Origin: Rhodocyclaceae bacterium
GTDB lineage: Bacteria; Pseudomonadota; Gammaproteobacteria; Burkholderiales; Rhodocyclaceae
NCBI GenBank assembly: GCA_016702335.1
Contig: JADJEF010000002.1
Location: 132,975-196,974, forward strand
Length of the DNA: 64,000 bases
Direction of reading: 5' to 3'
Shown: piece by piece, positions 8,782 through 17,928 of the stretch
How positions within the stretch are numbered: the stretch's first letter is position 1
Layout of the letters: each line of letters begins with the position of its first letter
The notes under the pieces: generated by a model
What the model saw: the letters and a program-made list of their open reading frames with translations, nothing else
The model's database searches: none
What the model was told of the DNA's origin: nothing
Translations under genes and position numbers: made by a program

Positions 8782-9146
8782 GGTTTGGCCTCCGGAGCGC
8801 CGGGGTAGTTTGCTGCTTGCGCACCCAGACTTACCGGCCGGGCAAGCAGGCCTGTTCTGCCCGCAAAGGCCTGCGCTGCTTCGGGTGTTGCCACCCAATT
8901 GTCCAGTTGCTTGATATCAGCTCCGGCGGATGACACGGGTGCGGTTTGCACATCGTCGATCCCGCGCACTCCCATGGTGGTGGTCAGTCCCTGCTGCACT
9001 TGCGGCTTTTGCTCGGGTGCCACGGCACCGGTTACAGAACGCAGAATACCGGTCAGGTTGAGCTGGGCGTGTGCGGCGCTGGCCGCGAGCAGGCCAAGTC
9101 CAGCGATGAGGGCCCTGATTATGGGCAGTCCTTGGGGCGAGGCCAT
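8778..9146 (-). CDS. Small exported protein of unknown function
   Basis: 122 residues with a clear signal peptide (about 1-28, ending SAAHAQ) and an otherwise Ala/Gly/Val-rich mature part without recognised domain. The ATG is preceded by a strong GGAGG. It overlaps the M48 protease gene by four bases, so it may be a partner or substrate of that protease (inference from context only). Confidence 0.75.
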   Translation of the reverse strand: MASPQGLPIIRALIAGLGLLAASAAHAQLNLTGILRSVTGAVAPEQKPQVQQGLTTTMGVRGIDDVQTAPVSSAGADIKQLDNWVATPEAAQAFAGRTGLLARPVSLGAQAANYPGAPEAKP

Positions 9147-9251
9147 GGTTCCTCCGCGAAAGGTGAGTATGCGACAAGCATAGCGGGGGCCCCGGTTTCT
9201 GTACAGAAGATTGCGATGCGATTTTTAGTTCGAGGACTAAGCAGCCGATCC

Positions 9252-9277
9252 GGCACCCTGCGCCCTCATCGGGTGCC
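9252..9277. terminator. Hairpin in the gap upstream of the M48 operon and downstream of icmF
   Basis: GGCACCC (9252-9258) pairs with GGGTGCC (9271-9277). The 276-base gap 9147-9422 otherwise holds repeat copy 2. No T run, so terminator function is only possible; icmF transcription enters from the right. Confidence 0.35.
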
Positions 9278-9383
9278 TCAACTCGTGCACCGGGGTGTGG
9301 TTCTTGGCCAAGATCGGCCGGTGCTCGATCTGAAATCTGGGGAATAGCCGCCTCTTGCTGGCCCCATGGATAGGTTGACGCCC

Positions 9384-9413
9384 GATCGCCGTCCCACCAG
9401 CGCCGACTTGCGG
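9384..9413 (-). repeat. Interspersed repeat copy 2 (between genes)
   Basis: Minus orientation: CAGCGCCGACTT at 9399-9410 with the distal block ATCGCCGT to its left. It lies 10 bases past the icmF stop codon, in the 3' flank of that gene. Confidence 0.9.
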
Positions 9414-9422
9414 AAAATGCGC

Positions 9423-12400
9423 CTACATGCTGCGGCGGTACTGCCCGCCTACCTCGTACAAGGCATTGGATATCTGCCCGAGCGAGCAATGCCGCACCGC
9501 GCCCATGATCACTTCGAAGACGTTGCGGTCCCCGATCACGGCCTGACGCAGGCGCTCCAGCCAGAGGCCACTCTCGCCGGCGTGGCGCTGATGAAAATTG
9601 GCCAGTCGCGCAAGTTGCGACTGCTTTTCATCGTCGGTCGAGCGCGCGAGTTCGATGTCACCTGCCACGCCCGATCCCTTGGGGTTCAGGAAGGTATTGA
9701 CGCCGATGATGGGGAGCGAGCCGTCGTGCTTCTTGTGCTCGTAATGCATCGACTCTTCCTGAATCTTGCCTCGCTGGTAGCCCGTCTCCATCGCACCGAG
9801 CACGCCGCCGCGTGCGGCAATGGCCTCGAATTCCTTGAGCACGGCTTCCTCGACCAGATCGGTCAGTTCATCTATGACGAAGGCGCCCTGATTCGGGTTC
9901 TCGTTTCTGGCCACACCCCACTCGCGGTTGATGATCATCTGGATGGCCATGGCGCGCCGCACCGACTCCTCGGTCGGCGTGGTGATGGCCTCGTCGTAGG
10001 CATTGGTGTGCAGGCTGTTGCAGTTGTCGTAGATGGCGATCAGCGCCTGCAATGTGGTGCGGATGTCGTTGAAGTCCATCTCCTGCGCGTGCAGGCTGCG
10101 GCCCGAGGTCTGAATGTGGTACTTGAGCTTCTGGCTGCGCTCGTTGGCACCGTACTTGTTCTTCATCGCCACGGCCCAGATGCGTCGGGCAACGCGACCC
10201 ATCACCGAGTACTCCGGGTCCATGCCGTTGCTGAAGAAGAAACTCAGATTCGGCGCGAAGTCGTCAATGTGCATGCCGCGCGCGAGATAAGCCTCAACAT
10301 AGGTAAAGCCATTCGAGAGCGTGAACGCCAGTTGCGATATCGGGTTTGCCCCGGCTTCGGCGATGTGATAGCCGCTGATCGACACCGAGTAGAAATTGCG
10401 CACCTGGTGGTGTACGAAAAATTCCTGAATGTCGCCCATCATCTTGAGTGCGAACTCGGTCGAGAAGATGCAGGTGTTCTGCCCCTGGTCTTCCTTGAGG
10501 ATGTCGGCCTGCACCGTGCCGCGCACCGTCGAGAGCGCCCAGGTGCGAATTTTCTCGGCTTCGTCATCGGACGGATCGCGCCTGTTCTGCTCCGTAAATT
10601 TTGCCAGTTGCTGATCGACGGCAGCGTTCATGTACATGGCCAGAATCATCGGCGCGGGGCCGTTGATGGTCATCGAGACCGACGTTGCCGGGTCGCACAG
10701 ATCGAAGCCCGAATACAAGACCTTGAGGTCATCGAGGGTGGCTATGGACACGCCTGCATTACCGATCTTGCCGTAGATGTCCGGGCGCAGATCCGGGTCG
10801 CAGCCATAGAGCGTGACCGAGTCAAAGGCCGTGGAGAGCCGCTTGGCCGCCATGCCCTCTGATACTTTCAAGAAGCGCTTGTTGGTACGGAAGGCATCGC
10901 CTTCGCCGGCAAACATGCGCGTCGGATCTTCGTTCTCGCGCTTGAAAGCAAACACGCCGGCGGTATAGGGAAAGGAGCCGGGCACGTTCTCGCGCATCAG
11001 AAATTTGAGCAGTTCGCCTTCGTCCTCGAAGCGCGGCAGAACCACCTTGCGAATCTTGGTACCGGAGAGCGTTTCCTGCGTGAGCCGGGTGCGGATTTCC
11101 CTGTCTCGAATCGTTACCACGTATTCATCGCCGGAATAGGCCTTGAGCAAGTGCGGCCAATCCGTCAGCAGCTTTCTGGCGTGCGTGCTCAGCTCGCCGT
11201 CTTTCCAGGCGATCAGTTCGTCAAAGTCGCCGGTGCCTTTCTTGCAGGCTTCGAACAAGGTCTTGGCGGTACGCAGGCTTTGCCGCTCACGCGCAATGCG
11301 CGCCTGTCCCTCGACCTCCTTGTGGTAGCTGCGCAGAGCATCGGCAATCTCGGCGAGATAATGCACCCGCTCCGAAGGCACGATGGCGCGCTTGGCCGAG
11401 GAATGCTTCACCGACACCCACGGCAACTTGCCACTAGATGAGCTCAAACCCTTATTTGCCAATGCCGGCAGCAGCGCCTGATACAGCGCCGTCACGCCAT
11501 CGTCGTTGAAACGCGCGGCCATGGTGCCGAACACCGGCATGGCGTCAGTAGCCTCGCCGAAGCGCTCGCGGTTGCGCTGGTATTGCTTGCGCACATCGCG
11601 CAGGGCATCTAGCGCACCGCGTCGATCAAACTTGTTGATGGCGACAAAATCGGCGAAATCGAGCATGTCGATCTTTTCGAGTTGCGAGGCGGCACCGAAC
11701 TCCGGCGTCATCACATACATCGACACATCGACATGCGGCACGATGGCGGCATCGCCCTGACCAATGCCCGAGGTCTCGATCACGATCAGATCGAAGCCGG
11801 ACACCTTGCAGGCGGCAATCACATCGGGCAGCGCCTTGGAAATCTCGCTGCCGGTGTCACGCGTTGCGAGCGAGCGCATGAAAATGTTCGGATGATTGAT
11901 CGCGTTCATGCGAATGCGATCACCGAGCAAAGCGCCGCCAGTACGCTTGCGCGACGGGTCAATTGAAATCACCGCGATCTTGAGTGCATCGTCGTGATCA
12001 AGCCGGAAGCGGCGGATCAATTCATCGGTCAGCGAGCTCTTGCCCGCGCCGCCGGTGCCGGTTATTCCGCAAGTCGGCGCTGGTGAGGCGGCGCTTTGGG
12101 CGATCAGGGCGTCTTTCGCCGCTTGCGGCCACACGCCGTTCTCTAGAGCCGTGATTACCTGTGCCAAAGCGCGCCGATCGCCGTTGGCCAGCGCCGCTAA
12201 CTCTTTCGGCGCATCGTCCGCGAGGTCAATGTCACAGCGCATGACCATGTCGTTGATCATGCCCTGCAAGCCCATGGTCTGGCCGTCTTCCACCGAGTAG
12301 ATGTGGCTGACGCCATACTCGTGCAACTCATGAATCTCGGCCGGCAGGATCACGCCGCCGCCGCCGCCAAAGACCTTGATTTTCTCGCCGCCACGCTGCC

Positions 12401-12692
12401 TGAGCAGGTCGATCATGTATTTGAAATACTCGACATGACCACCCTGATACGAGGAAATGGCGATGCCCTGCGCATCCTCCTGCAGCGCCGTGGTGACAAT
12501 CTCATCGACCGAACGGTTATGCCCAAGGTGGATCACCTCGCAGCCGGTGCCTTGCAGAATCCGCCGCATGATGTTGATCGAGGCATCGTGACCATCGAAC
12601 AGCGAGGCGGCGGTGACAAAGCGCACCTTATGCTTGGGTTGGTAGGGCGAAAGCTTGGTTGCCGGGGTGGCAACTGCGGACAAATCAGTCAT
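9423..12692 (-). CDS. icmF: Fused isobutyryl-CoA mutase IcmF
   Basis: 1089 residues from the ATG at 12692. Order: B12-binding domain (about 20-150; DGHDAS at 33-38, HLGHNRS near 56), a MeaB-like G-protein chaperone (P-loop GTGGAGKSS at 212-220), then the acyl-CoA mutase barrel (for example SISGYHIAEAGANP and TSGRSLHAQEMDFNDIRTT). IcmF interconverts isobutyryl-CoA and n-butyryl-CoA with adenosylcobalamin; relatives also act on pivalyl- or isovaleryl-CoA, so the substrate is not fixed by sequence reading. Residues 203-209 (SPAPTCG), just before the P-loop, are encoded by an interspersed repeat copy. An AraC regulator is divergent with a 102-base shared promoter region. Confidence 0.95.
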   Translation of the reverse strand: MTDLSAVATPATKLSPYQPKHKVRFVTAASLFDGHDASINIMRRILQGTGCEVIHLGHNRSVDEIVTTALQEDAQGIAISSYQGGHVEYFKYMIDLLRQRGGEKIKVFGGGGGVILPAEIHELHEYGVSHIYSVEDGQTMGLQGMINDMVMRCDIDLADDAPKELAALANGDRRALAQVITALENGVWPQAAKDALIAQSAASPAPTCGITGTGGAGKSSLTDELIRRFRLDHDDALKIAVISIDPSRKRTGGALLGDRIRMNAINHPNIFMRSLATRDTGSEISKALPDVIAACKVSGFDLIVIETSGIGQGDAAIVPHVDVSMYVMTPEFGAASQLEKIDMLDFADFVAINKFDRRGALDALRDVRKQYQRNRERFGEATDAMPVFGTMAARFNDDGVTALYQALLPALANKGLSSSSGKLPWVSVKHSSAKRAIVPSERVHYLAEIADALRSYHKEVEGQARIARERQSLRTAKTLFEACKKGTGDFDELIAWKDGELSTHARKLLTDWPHLLKAYSGDEYVVTIRDREIRTRLTQETLSGTKIRKVVLPRFEDEGELLKFLMRENVPGSFPYTAGVFAFKRENEDPTRMFAGEGDAFRTNKRFLKVSEGMAAKRLSTAFDSVTLYGCDPDLRPDIYGKIGNAGVSIATLDDLKVLYSGFDLCDPATSVSMTINGPAPMILAMYMNAAVDQQLAKFTEQNRRDPSDDEAEKIRTWALSTVRGTVQADILKEDQGQNTCIFSTEFALKMMGDIQEFFVHHQVRNFYSVSISGYHIAEAGANPISQLAFTLSNGFTYVEAYLARGMHIDDFAPNLSFFFSNGMDPEYSVMGRVARRIWAVAMKNKYGANERSQKLKYHIQTSGRSLHAQEMDFNDIRTTLQALIAIYDNCNSLHTNAYDEAITTPTEESVRRAMAIQMIINREWGVARNENPNQGAFVIDELTDLVEEAVLKEFEAIAARGGVLGAMETGYQRGKIQEESMHYEHKKHDGSLPIIGVNTFLNPKGSGVAGDIELARSTDDEKQSQLARLANFHQRHAGESGLWLERLRQAVIGDRNVFEVIMGAVRHCSLGQISNALYEVGGQYRRSM
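12067..12096 (+). repeat. Interspersed repeat copy 3 (inside icmF)
   Basis: Core AAGTCGGCGCTG at 12071-12082 and distal GCGGCGCTT (the one copy lacking the A of ACGGCG). On the icmF strand it encodes AASPAPTCG directly ahead of the GTPase P-loop and keeps the frame. Confidence 0.88.
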
Positions 12693-12794
12693 GGCAAGGC
12701 CTTTCGCAAAGACGCGACGATGGCTGCATGCTAGGTCGCCACGGCATTTGTCACCACGACGCAAGCAGACGGAAACATTGCATAATCTGCCATC

Positions 12795-13847
12795 ATGAAG
12801 TCCTCGCATATTTCAGCTAAACCTCGCGACACCGTTAGCGCCGGCTTTGTGCAAGGCATTCTGGCTGGGCTGGAGTACCGCGAAAGCGAACGCCTGCACC
12901 TGCTTGAGCATGCAGAAATTGCCACCAATACGCCGAACGATGCCCGCCAGCGCGTGTCGCTGCGCAGCTACACCGCGCTCTACCGTCTGGTCACCGAACA
13001 TCTGTGCGACGAAGGTTTCGGGTTGTTTTCCCGCCCCCTGCGGCCGGGCTTTCTCGAATGGCTTGCCCGCCCGTGCATTCAGTCACCCGACCTCGCCGAC
13101 GCGCTGCGCCGCATCTGTCTGCACCTCAACCTGATACAAGATAACTTGCGTCTCGAACTGACGCATCACACCACACACGCCACGCTGACGATGGCGGTCA
13201 TCACGCCGCTTCCCGTCGGCGCGGCCGGCTTTGTCTTTGCCCACGAGTGGCTGCTGCGCCTGATCCACGGCTTGTGCGCCTGGCTGGTCGAGCACCCGCT
13301 GCCGAGCAGTGAAGCGCGCTTTCCCTACCCACCGCCCGCGCATGCTGACGACTATGCCCTGATCTTCGCACCGCGCACGGTCTTCGACGCGCCCTGCCTC
13401 GCGATCGATTTCCCGCTCGAGTTTCTGGCCTTGCCGGTGCGCCGCGATGAAGCGGCGTTGCAGGAGTTTCTCGCCGCCACCCCCGCCAATATCACCAAAC
13501 TCTACCGGCGCGAGCACGCGCTGGCGACACGCGTGCGCCAACTGTTACGCGAGCGTCTGCCGGAATCTTTGCCACTGGAAGAAACGGCCCGGCAGTTGGC
13601 CTTGTCCCCGCGCAGCCTGCACCGGCGTCTGGAGAGCGAAGGCACCAGCTACCGCGCCCTGCGCGACACGGTGCGTCACGAACTGGCATTGGACTGGCTG
13701 GCCAAAAGCGACCGCCCGGTCACGCGCATTGCCACCGATCTGGGCTTTGCTGACAACACCTCGTTTTATCGGGCCTTCGCCGCCCGCGAAGGCTGCGGCC
13801 CGCGCGCCTGGCGGCAACAACGACAGCAGGGCGGGGGCGCTGTTTAA
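12795..13847 (+). CDS. AraC family transcriptional regulator
   Basis: 350 residues. The N-terminal two thirds match the arabinose-binding-like domain of OruR/ArgR-type AraC regulators (SLRSYTALYRLVTEHLCDEGFGLFSRPLRPGFLE). The C-terminal HTH_18 domain shows LSPRSLHRRLESEGTSYRALRD and IATDLGFADNTSFYRAFAAREGCGPRAWR. It is read away from icmF with only 102 bases between the starts, so it likely controls icmF and itself in response to a branched-chain or butyryl metabolite (inference). A CATAAT at 12781-12786 is a possible minus-10 box very close to the start. Confidence 0.9.
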   Translation: MKSSHISAKPRDTVSAGFVQGILAGLEYRESERLHLLEHAEIATNTPNDARQRVSLRSYTALYRLVTEHLCDEGFGLFSRPLRPGFLEWLARPCIQSPDLADALRRICLHLNLIQDNLRLELTHHTTHATLTMAVITPLPVGAAGFVFAHEWLLRLIHGLCAWLVEHPLPSSEARFPYPPPAHADDYALIFAPRTVFDAPCLAIDFPLEFLALPVRRDEAALQEFLAATPANITKLYRREHALATRVRQLLRERLPESLPLEETARQLALSPRSLHRRLESEGTSYRALRDTVRHELALDWLAKSDRPVTRIATDLGFADNTSFYRAFAAREGCGPRAWRQQRQQGGGAV

Positions 13848-13860
13848 GAAACTGCGGAAT

Positions 13861-13877
13861 CGGGTCCTGACGACCCG
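13861..13877 (+). terminator. Short hairpin after the AraC gene
   Basis: CGGGTC (13861-13866) pairs with GACCCG (13872-13877) around CTGAC, 13 bases past the stop. The following run is TTAATC rather than a T tract, so terminator strength is doubtful. Confidence 0.35.
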
Positions 13878-14009
13878 TTAATCGCACTTCAATGGCCTGT
13901 GGTAGCCGGCCGAAAGCGGTCCGTCGAGACGCGATCGAAATTGTCTGTGACGTGGTTCGACGATATCTGGCGGAAAACGTTGCCCTGTCAGCGCGTTCAT
14001 CAAAAAACA

Positions 14010-14062
14010 TTAGACAACACTAATATTTCAGCTACACTTGTAAGTGACTTATTACATACAAG
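14010..14062 (+). promoter_or_regulatory. Promoter and palindromic operator of the TetR-controlled export operon
   Basis: A sigma-70-like promoter is visible: TTAGAC (14010-14015), 17-base spacer, TACACT (14033-14038). Overlapping its minus-10 box is an inverted repeat CTTGTA (14037-14042) / TACAAG (14057-14062) with an AT-rich centre, five bases before the TetR start codon. The layout is that of an autorepressing TetR operator. The local AT richness stands out from the surrounding GC-rich DNA. Confidence 0.6.
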
Positions 14063-14066
14063 CGAA

Positions 14067-14672
14067 ATGGCCATTAACCCGCGTCAATCCACCCAGTTGC
14101 GTCAAGCAGAGATCATCGCGACGATGGTCAGACTGGCCGCCGAGCGAAATCCGGCGGACATCACCACGACGGACATCGCCAACGCCATGTCCGTGACCCA
14201 AGGTGCGCTGTTCCGTCACTTCTCCACCAAGGAAGCGATCCGGCTGGCGGTGGTCGAATGGATAGAGGAGCAACTTATGGCCGAACTCCATGACGCGCAG
14301 CGCGCCGCCAGTGATGCCTTGGGTGCCCTCAGGGCCATGTTCATGGCGCATGTGGCGTTCACGCGAACCTACCCCGGCGTACCTCGGCTGATTTTTGCGG
14401 AACTGCAGCAGCCCGATACGTCGCCGGTGCGCCAGCGAGTGCAGCACTTGATGCAAGGCTATCGCACGACCGTGACCGCCTCACTCACTGCGGCCGCCGG
14501 CGCGCAACGGATTCGCCCGGATGTGGATTGTCCGTCAGCGGCAGCGCTCTTCCTTGGGGCGATTCAGGGCTTGGTCATTCAATCCATGCTCGGCGGATCA
14601 GCGGCGCAGATCGAGCAACGCGCGGAGGGGGTGTTGGCGATTTATCTGGCTGGGTTGGGTGCGGAATCATGA
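14067..14672 (+). CDS. TetR family transcriptional regulator
   Basis: 201 residues from the ATG at 14067. N-terminal HTH: IIATMVRLAAERNPADITTTDIANAMSVTQGALFRHF, then STKEAI and a C-terminal ligand domain. The frame extends upstream but that part is promoter DNA. The stop overlaps the ATG of the HlyD-type gene (ATGA at 14669-14672), so it heads the export operon and probably represses it from the palindrome at 14037-14062. Confidence 0.9.
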   Translation: MAINPRQSTQLRQAEIIATMVRLAAERNPADITTTDIANAMSVTQGALFRHFSTKEAIRLAVVEWIEEQLMAELHDAQRAASDALGALRAMFMAHVAFTRTYPGVPRLIFAELQQPDTSPVRQRVQHLMQGYRTTVTASLTAAAGAQRIRPDVDCPSAAALFLGAIQGLVIQSMLGGSAAQIEQRAEGVLAIYLAGLGAES

Positions 14673-15857
14673 AACTTGATCGTTTGTTCAACCGCAAAAC
14701 CGGCTTGACGCTGTCGGCCCTTGTTTTGCTCGTCGGCTTTGGCTGGGTGGTCGCACGCTCCGGGCCGCTGGCGCCCACAGGTAACCACGACGCGGCTCGC
14801 GACCGACGAACTGTCGCCCGCCTTGTTCGGCATCGGCACTGTCGAGGCGAGGCGCAACTATCTGATCGGGCCGACCGCTGCCGGGCGGGTGAAGGAGGTC
14901 CATGTCGACGTTGGCGAGTCGGTCAAGGCCGGGCAATTGCTGGCCGAAATCGACCCGGTCGATCTCGATGAACGCCTGCGTTCCATCGATGCGGCATTTG
15001 CGCGCGCCACGGCGGCAGTGGCGGCGACACAGGCGCAGCGCAGCGATATGGTGGCCAAAGAAAAGCTGGCCAGTTTGGCGGCGACACGCTATCAGGAGCT
15101 GAGCGCGAAACAGTTCGTCAGCCCCAGTACGGTGGATAGCAAGTTGCAGGAGCTCGCGTCGGCGCAAGCCGGTGTCGCGGGCAGCGAGGCCAATCTCGCG
15201 GGGGCCAAGCAGGAACTTGTCCGCCTGCAAGCCGATAAGGAGGGGTTGCGTCAGCAAAAAAGCAACTTGCATTTGCGCGCACCGCAGGATGGCGTTGTCA
15301 TCAGTCGTGATGCCGAAGCGGGTTCGACCGTGGTGGCGGGTCAGGCCGTGGTGCGCATGGTCGAGCCCGATAGCCTGTGGGTGAAGACGCGTCTGGATCA
15401 AGGCCGCTCGCGTGGTCTGGCGGTTGGGCAGCGCGCACAGATCACGCTGCGCAGTAACGCCACCGTGCGGTTACCGGGCCAAGTCGCGCGCATCGAGCCG
15501 ATCAGCGACAGCGTCACTGAAGAGCGCATCGCTCTGGTGACGTTTGATCAGAGTCCGGCAGGCCTCAGCATCGGCGAAATGGCCGAGGTCAGCATTCAAA
15601 CTTCGGCGGGCGGGCCGGCGCTGGTGTTGCCGAATGCAGCGATCAAGCAGTCCGCCCAAGGTACCGGCGTATGGAAGCTGGACGATGGCCAGCCACGCTG
15701 GTTGGCGGTCAAGATCGGCAATACCAGTCTTGATGGCGCCGTGCAGATTCTTTCCGGACTTACGGCAGGCGATGAGGTCGTGGTGCATAGCGAGCGCGAA
15801 CTGACCGAAGGCCGGCGAATCAAGGTCGTCACGCAACTGACCGGGCCACGCCAGTGA
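14669..15857 (+). pseudogene. HlyD-type membrane fusion protein gene with a frameshift
   Basis: The start ATG at 14669 gives MKLDRLFNRKTGL and a membrane segment (LSALVLLVGFGWVVA) ending GPLAPT. The rest (VTTTRLATDELSPALFGIGTVEARRNY onward) continues only in another frame to 15857. The slip is at about 14777-14781, and the total of 1189 bases is one more than 396 codons, so one extra base explains it. The second part carries the lipoyl-like half motifs (GRVKEVHVDVGESVKAGQLLAEIDP), a coiled coil at about 110-190 and the beta-barrel domain. The product would link the FtsX-like permease to the outer envelope. Either inactivated or a sequence error; the neighbouring genes are intact. Confidence 0.75.
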
Positions 15858-17047
15858 TTAGTCTGGCGGGGCGAGATATCGTCCACTCGTGGTCCAAGTT
15901 TGTGCTGACCGGGCTGGGTCTGGGCTTGCTGATTGGCGTGACGCTGACCATGGCCGGCGTGTATCGCGGCATGGTCGATGACGCTAAGGCGCTGCTCAAC
16001 AACAGTGGCGCCGATCTCTGGGTAGTGCAGCAGGACACGCAAGGCCCCTACGCCGAGTCATCGAGCATTCATGACGACGTTTACCGTTCGATACGCGCGT
16101 TGCCCGGTGTCGCTCGCGCGGCCAATGTGACCTACCTGACCATGCAGGTGCGCCGAGGCAAGGTGGATGCGCGGGCGATGGTGGTGGGCTTCGAGCCGGG
16201 CCAGCCCGGCGAACCCGGTTATCTGATTGCCGGTCGCCACATTACCCGCAACCACTACGAGGCGGTCGTAGACGTAAAAACCGGATTCCAGCTCGGCGAC
16301 CTACTGCGCATTCGCCGCCACGACTACCGGGTCGTTGGCGTAACGCGACGAATGGTGTCGTCCGGGGGCGACCCCATGGTGTTCATTCCCCTCAAAGACG
16401 CGCAGGAGGCCCAGTTCCTCAAAGATAACGACGCCATTCTCAATGAACGCGCCCGCACTGTCGCCAACCCGGCGTTGAATCGCCCCGGGGTGCCGGGACT
16501 CCTTGACGCCATCCAGAGCTCGCAAAGTACCAACCGCAATGTCAATGCGGTGCTCGTTCAGCTAACGCCGTTTGCCGATCCGGAAAGTGTGGCCAGTGAG
16601 ATACGCCGCTGGAAGCATTTGCAGGCCTTCACCCGCCCGCAGATGGAAGATATTTTGGTCACCAAACTGATTGCCACCTCGGCTAGGCAAATCGCCATGT
16701 TTCTGGTCATCCTGGCGGTGGTCAGTGCGGCGATTGTTGCCTTCATCATCTACACCATGACCCTTGGGAAAATCCGTGAGATCGCAGTGCTGAAGCTGAT
16801 TGGCACGCGCAACCGCACCATTGCCGGCATGATTCTGCAAGAGGCGTTGGGGCTGGGTTTTATCGGCTTTCTCGTGGGCAAAACGGCCGCCACCCTCTGG
16901 GCACCCTTGTTCCCGAAATTTGTGCTGCTTGAGCCTGGCGATGCGATGCGCGGTTTTGTTGCGGTGATGGCCATTTGTGCCTTGGCCAGCACCTTGGCCA
17001 TTCACGCCGCCCTGCGCGTCGACCCGGCAACGGCGATTGGTGGCTGA
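15854..17047 (+). CDS. FtsX/DevC-type ABC transporter permease
   Basis: 397 residues with the MacB/FtsX layout: one N-terminal membrane helix (about 15-37), a long periplasmic domain, and three C-terminal helices (near QIAMFLVILAVVSAAIVAF, then two more to about 390). The sequence MTLGKIREIAVLKLIGTRN is the typical cytosolic coupling segment. The start is GTG at 15854, overlapping the stop of the HlyD gene (GTGA). With the ATPase gene it forms an exporter of the DevBCA/MacAB kind. Confidence 0.9.
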   Translation: MISLAGRDIVHSWSKFVLTGLGLGLLIGVTLTMAGVYRGMVDDAKALLNNSGADLWVVQQDTQGPYAESSSIHDDVYRSIRALPGVARAANVTYLTMQVRRGKVDARAMVVGFEPGQPGEPGYLIAGRHITRNHYEAVVDVKTGFQLGDLLRIRRHDYRVVGVTRRMVSSGGDPMVFIPLKDAQEAQFLKDNDAILNERARTVANPALNRPGVPGLLDAIQSSQSTNRNVNAVLVQLTPFADPESVASEIRRWKHLQAFTRPQMEDILVTKLIATSARQIAMFLVILAVVSAAIVAFIIYTMTLGKIREIAVLKLIGTRNRTIAGMILQEALGLGFIGFLVGKTAATLWAPLFPKFVLLEPGDAMRGFVAVMAICALASTLAIHAALRVDPATAIGG

Positions 17048-17057
17048 GAGGAAAGCG

Positions 17058-17753
17058 ATGGACGGATTTGGCATTCGCATCGAAGGCTTGAGTAAGCGCT
17101 ACGGCGAAGGCGATACCGCAGTCGATGCCTTGAAGGACGTGAACATGACTGTCGCCCCCGGCGAGGTGGTCGGGCTGATCGGCCCCTCGGGCTCAGGCAA
17201 GAGCACCTTGCTCAAATGCCTCGGTGCAGTGATCGAGCCGACCAAGGGCAAGATGACCGTCGGCGATGAAGTCATTTTTGATGATGGCTGGAAGATTTCC
17301 GACCTGCGAGCCTTGCGTCGCGACCGCATCGGCTTTGTGTTTCAGGCACCGTATCTGATTCCGTTTCTTGATGTCACGGACAACGTCGCTCTGTTGCCAA
17401 TGCTCGCTGGCAGACCCAATAATGAAGCCCGAAAACGGGCGCTGGAATTACTGGAGGCGCTGGATATGGGCCATCGCGCAAAAGCTCAGCCAGCGCAACT
17501 GTCAGGCGGCGAGCAGCAGCGTATCGCCATCGCTCGCGCGCTGGCGAATCAGCCCCCCGTTATCCTCGCTGACGAGCCAACCGCACCCTTGGACAGCGAA
17601 CGCGCCTTGAGCGTTGTGCGCATCCTCAACCAGATGGCACAGCAGTTCAAAACCGCCATCATCGTGGTCACCCACGACGAGAAAATCATCCCGACTTTCA
17701 AGCGGATCTATCACATTCGTGACGGGAAAACTTTTGAAGAAAAAGGGCAGTGA
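17058..17753 (+). CDS. ABC transporter ATPase (DevA/LolD-like)
   Basis: 231 residues from the ATG at 17058, preceded by GAGAGGAAAG. Walker A is GPSGSGKST, the Q loop is FVFQAPYLIPFLDV, the signature is LSGGEQQRIAIARAL, Walker B is VILADEP, and the switch His is in VVTHDE. It powers the FtsX-like permease encoded 10 bases upstream. Last gene of the TetR operon. Confidence 0.92.
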   Translation: MDGFGIRIEGLSKRYGEGDTAVDALKDVNMTVAPGEVVGLIGPSGSGKSTLLKCLGAVIEPTKGKMTVGDEVIFDDGWKISDLRALRRDRIGFVFQAPYLIPFLDVTDNVALLPMLAGRPNNEARKRALELLEALDMGHRAKAQPAQLSGGEQQRIAIARALANQPPVILADEPTAPLDSERALSVVRILNQMAQQFKTAIIVVTHDEKIIPTFKRIYHIRDGKTFEEKGQ

Positions 17754-17875
17754 CATTGCCGCCCTCCCCCCCCCAGACGCGAGGGCTTGATCTACCAATT
17801 AGCGAATCCGATCCAGCCGGAAAAATCTGCCGACAGTCGCAAAAGAGCCCCACTGGGCCGTTCCGATGTATCTAC

Positions 17876-17928
17876 GACGCTTTGATTTACACCCATGTAC
17901 TGAAAGTTGGGCGCGGTAGTGTCCGTAG
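17876..17928 (+). pseudogene. C-terminal scrap of an integron-integrase-type tyrosine recombinase
   Basis: A short stretch reads DALIYTHVLKVGRGSVR and then runs on out of register. IYTHVLKVG followed by G-VR-P is the C-terminal tail of integron integrases (IntI) and close tyrosine recombinases, where the Tyr of IYTHV is the nucleophile. The upstream 120 bases do not show the rest of the catalytic domain (the R-H-R-H boxes), so only the tail survives. Assignment rests on about 15 residues recalled from the family. Confidence 0.55.

Noticed and set aside
9366..10862. 498-codon open frame antisense to icmF
   Set aside because: It lies wholly opposite a conserved enzyme and has no family similarity; GC-rich codon use leaves the antisense frame open.
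14721..15857. HlyD gene as an intact gene starting at 14721
   Set aside because: That start gives a nonsense N-terminus; the true anchor segment is in another frame from 14669, so a frameshift is the better reading.
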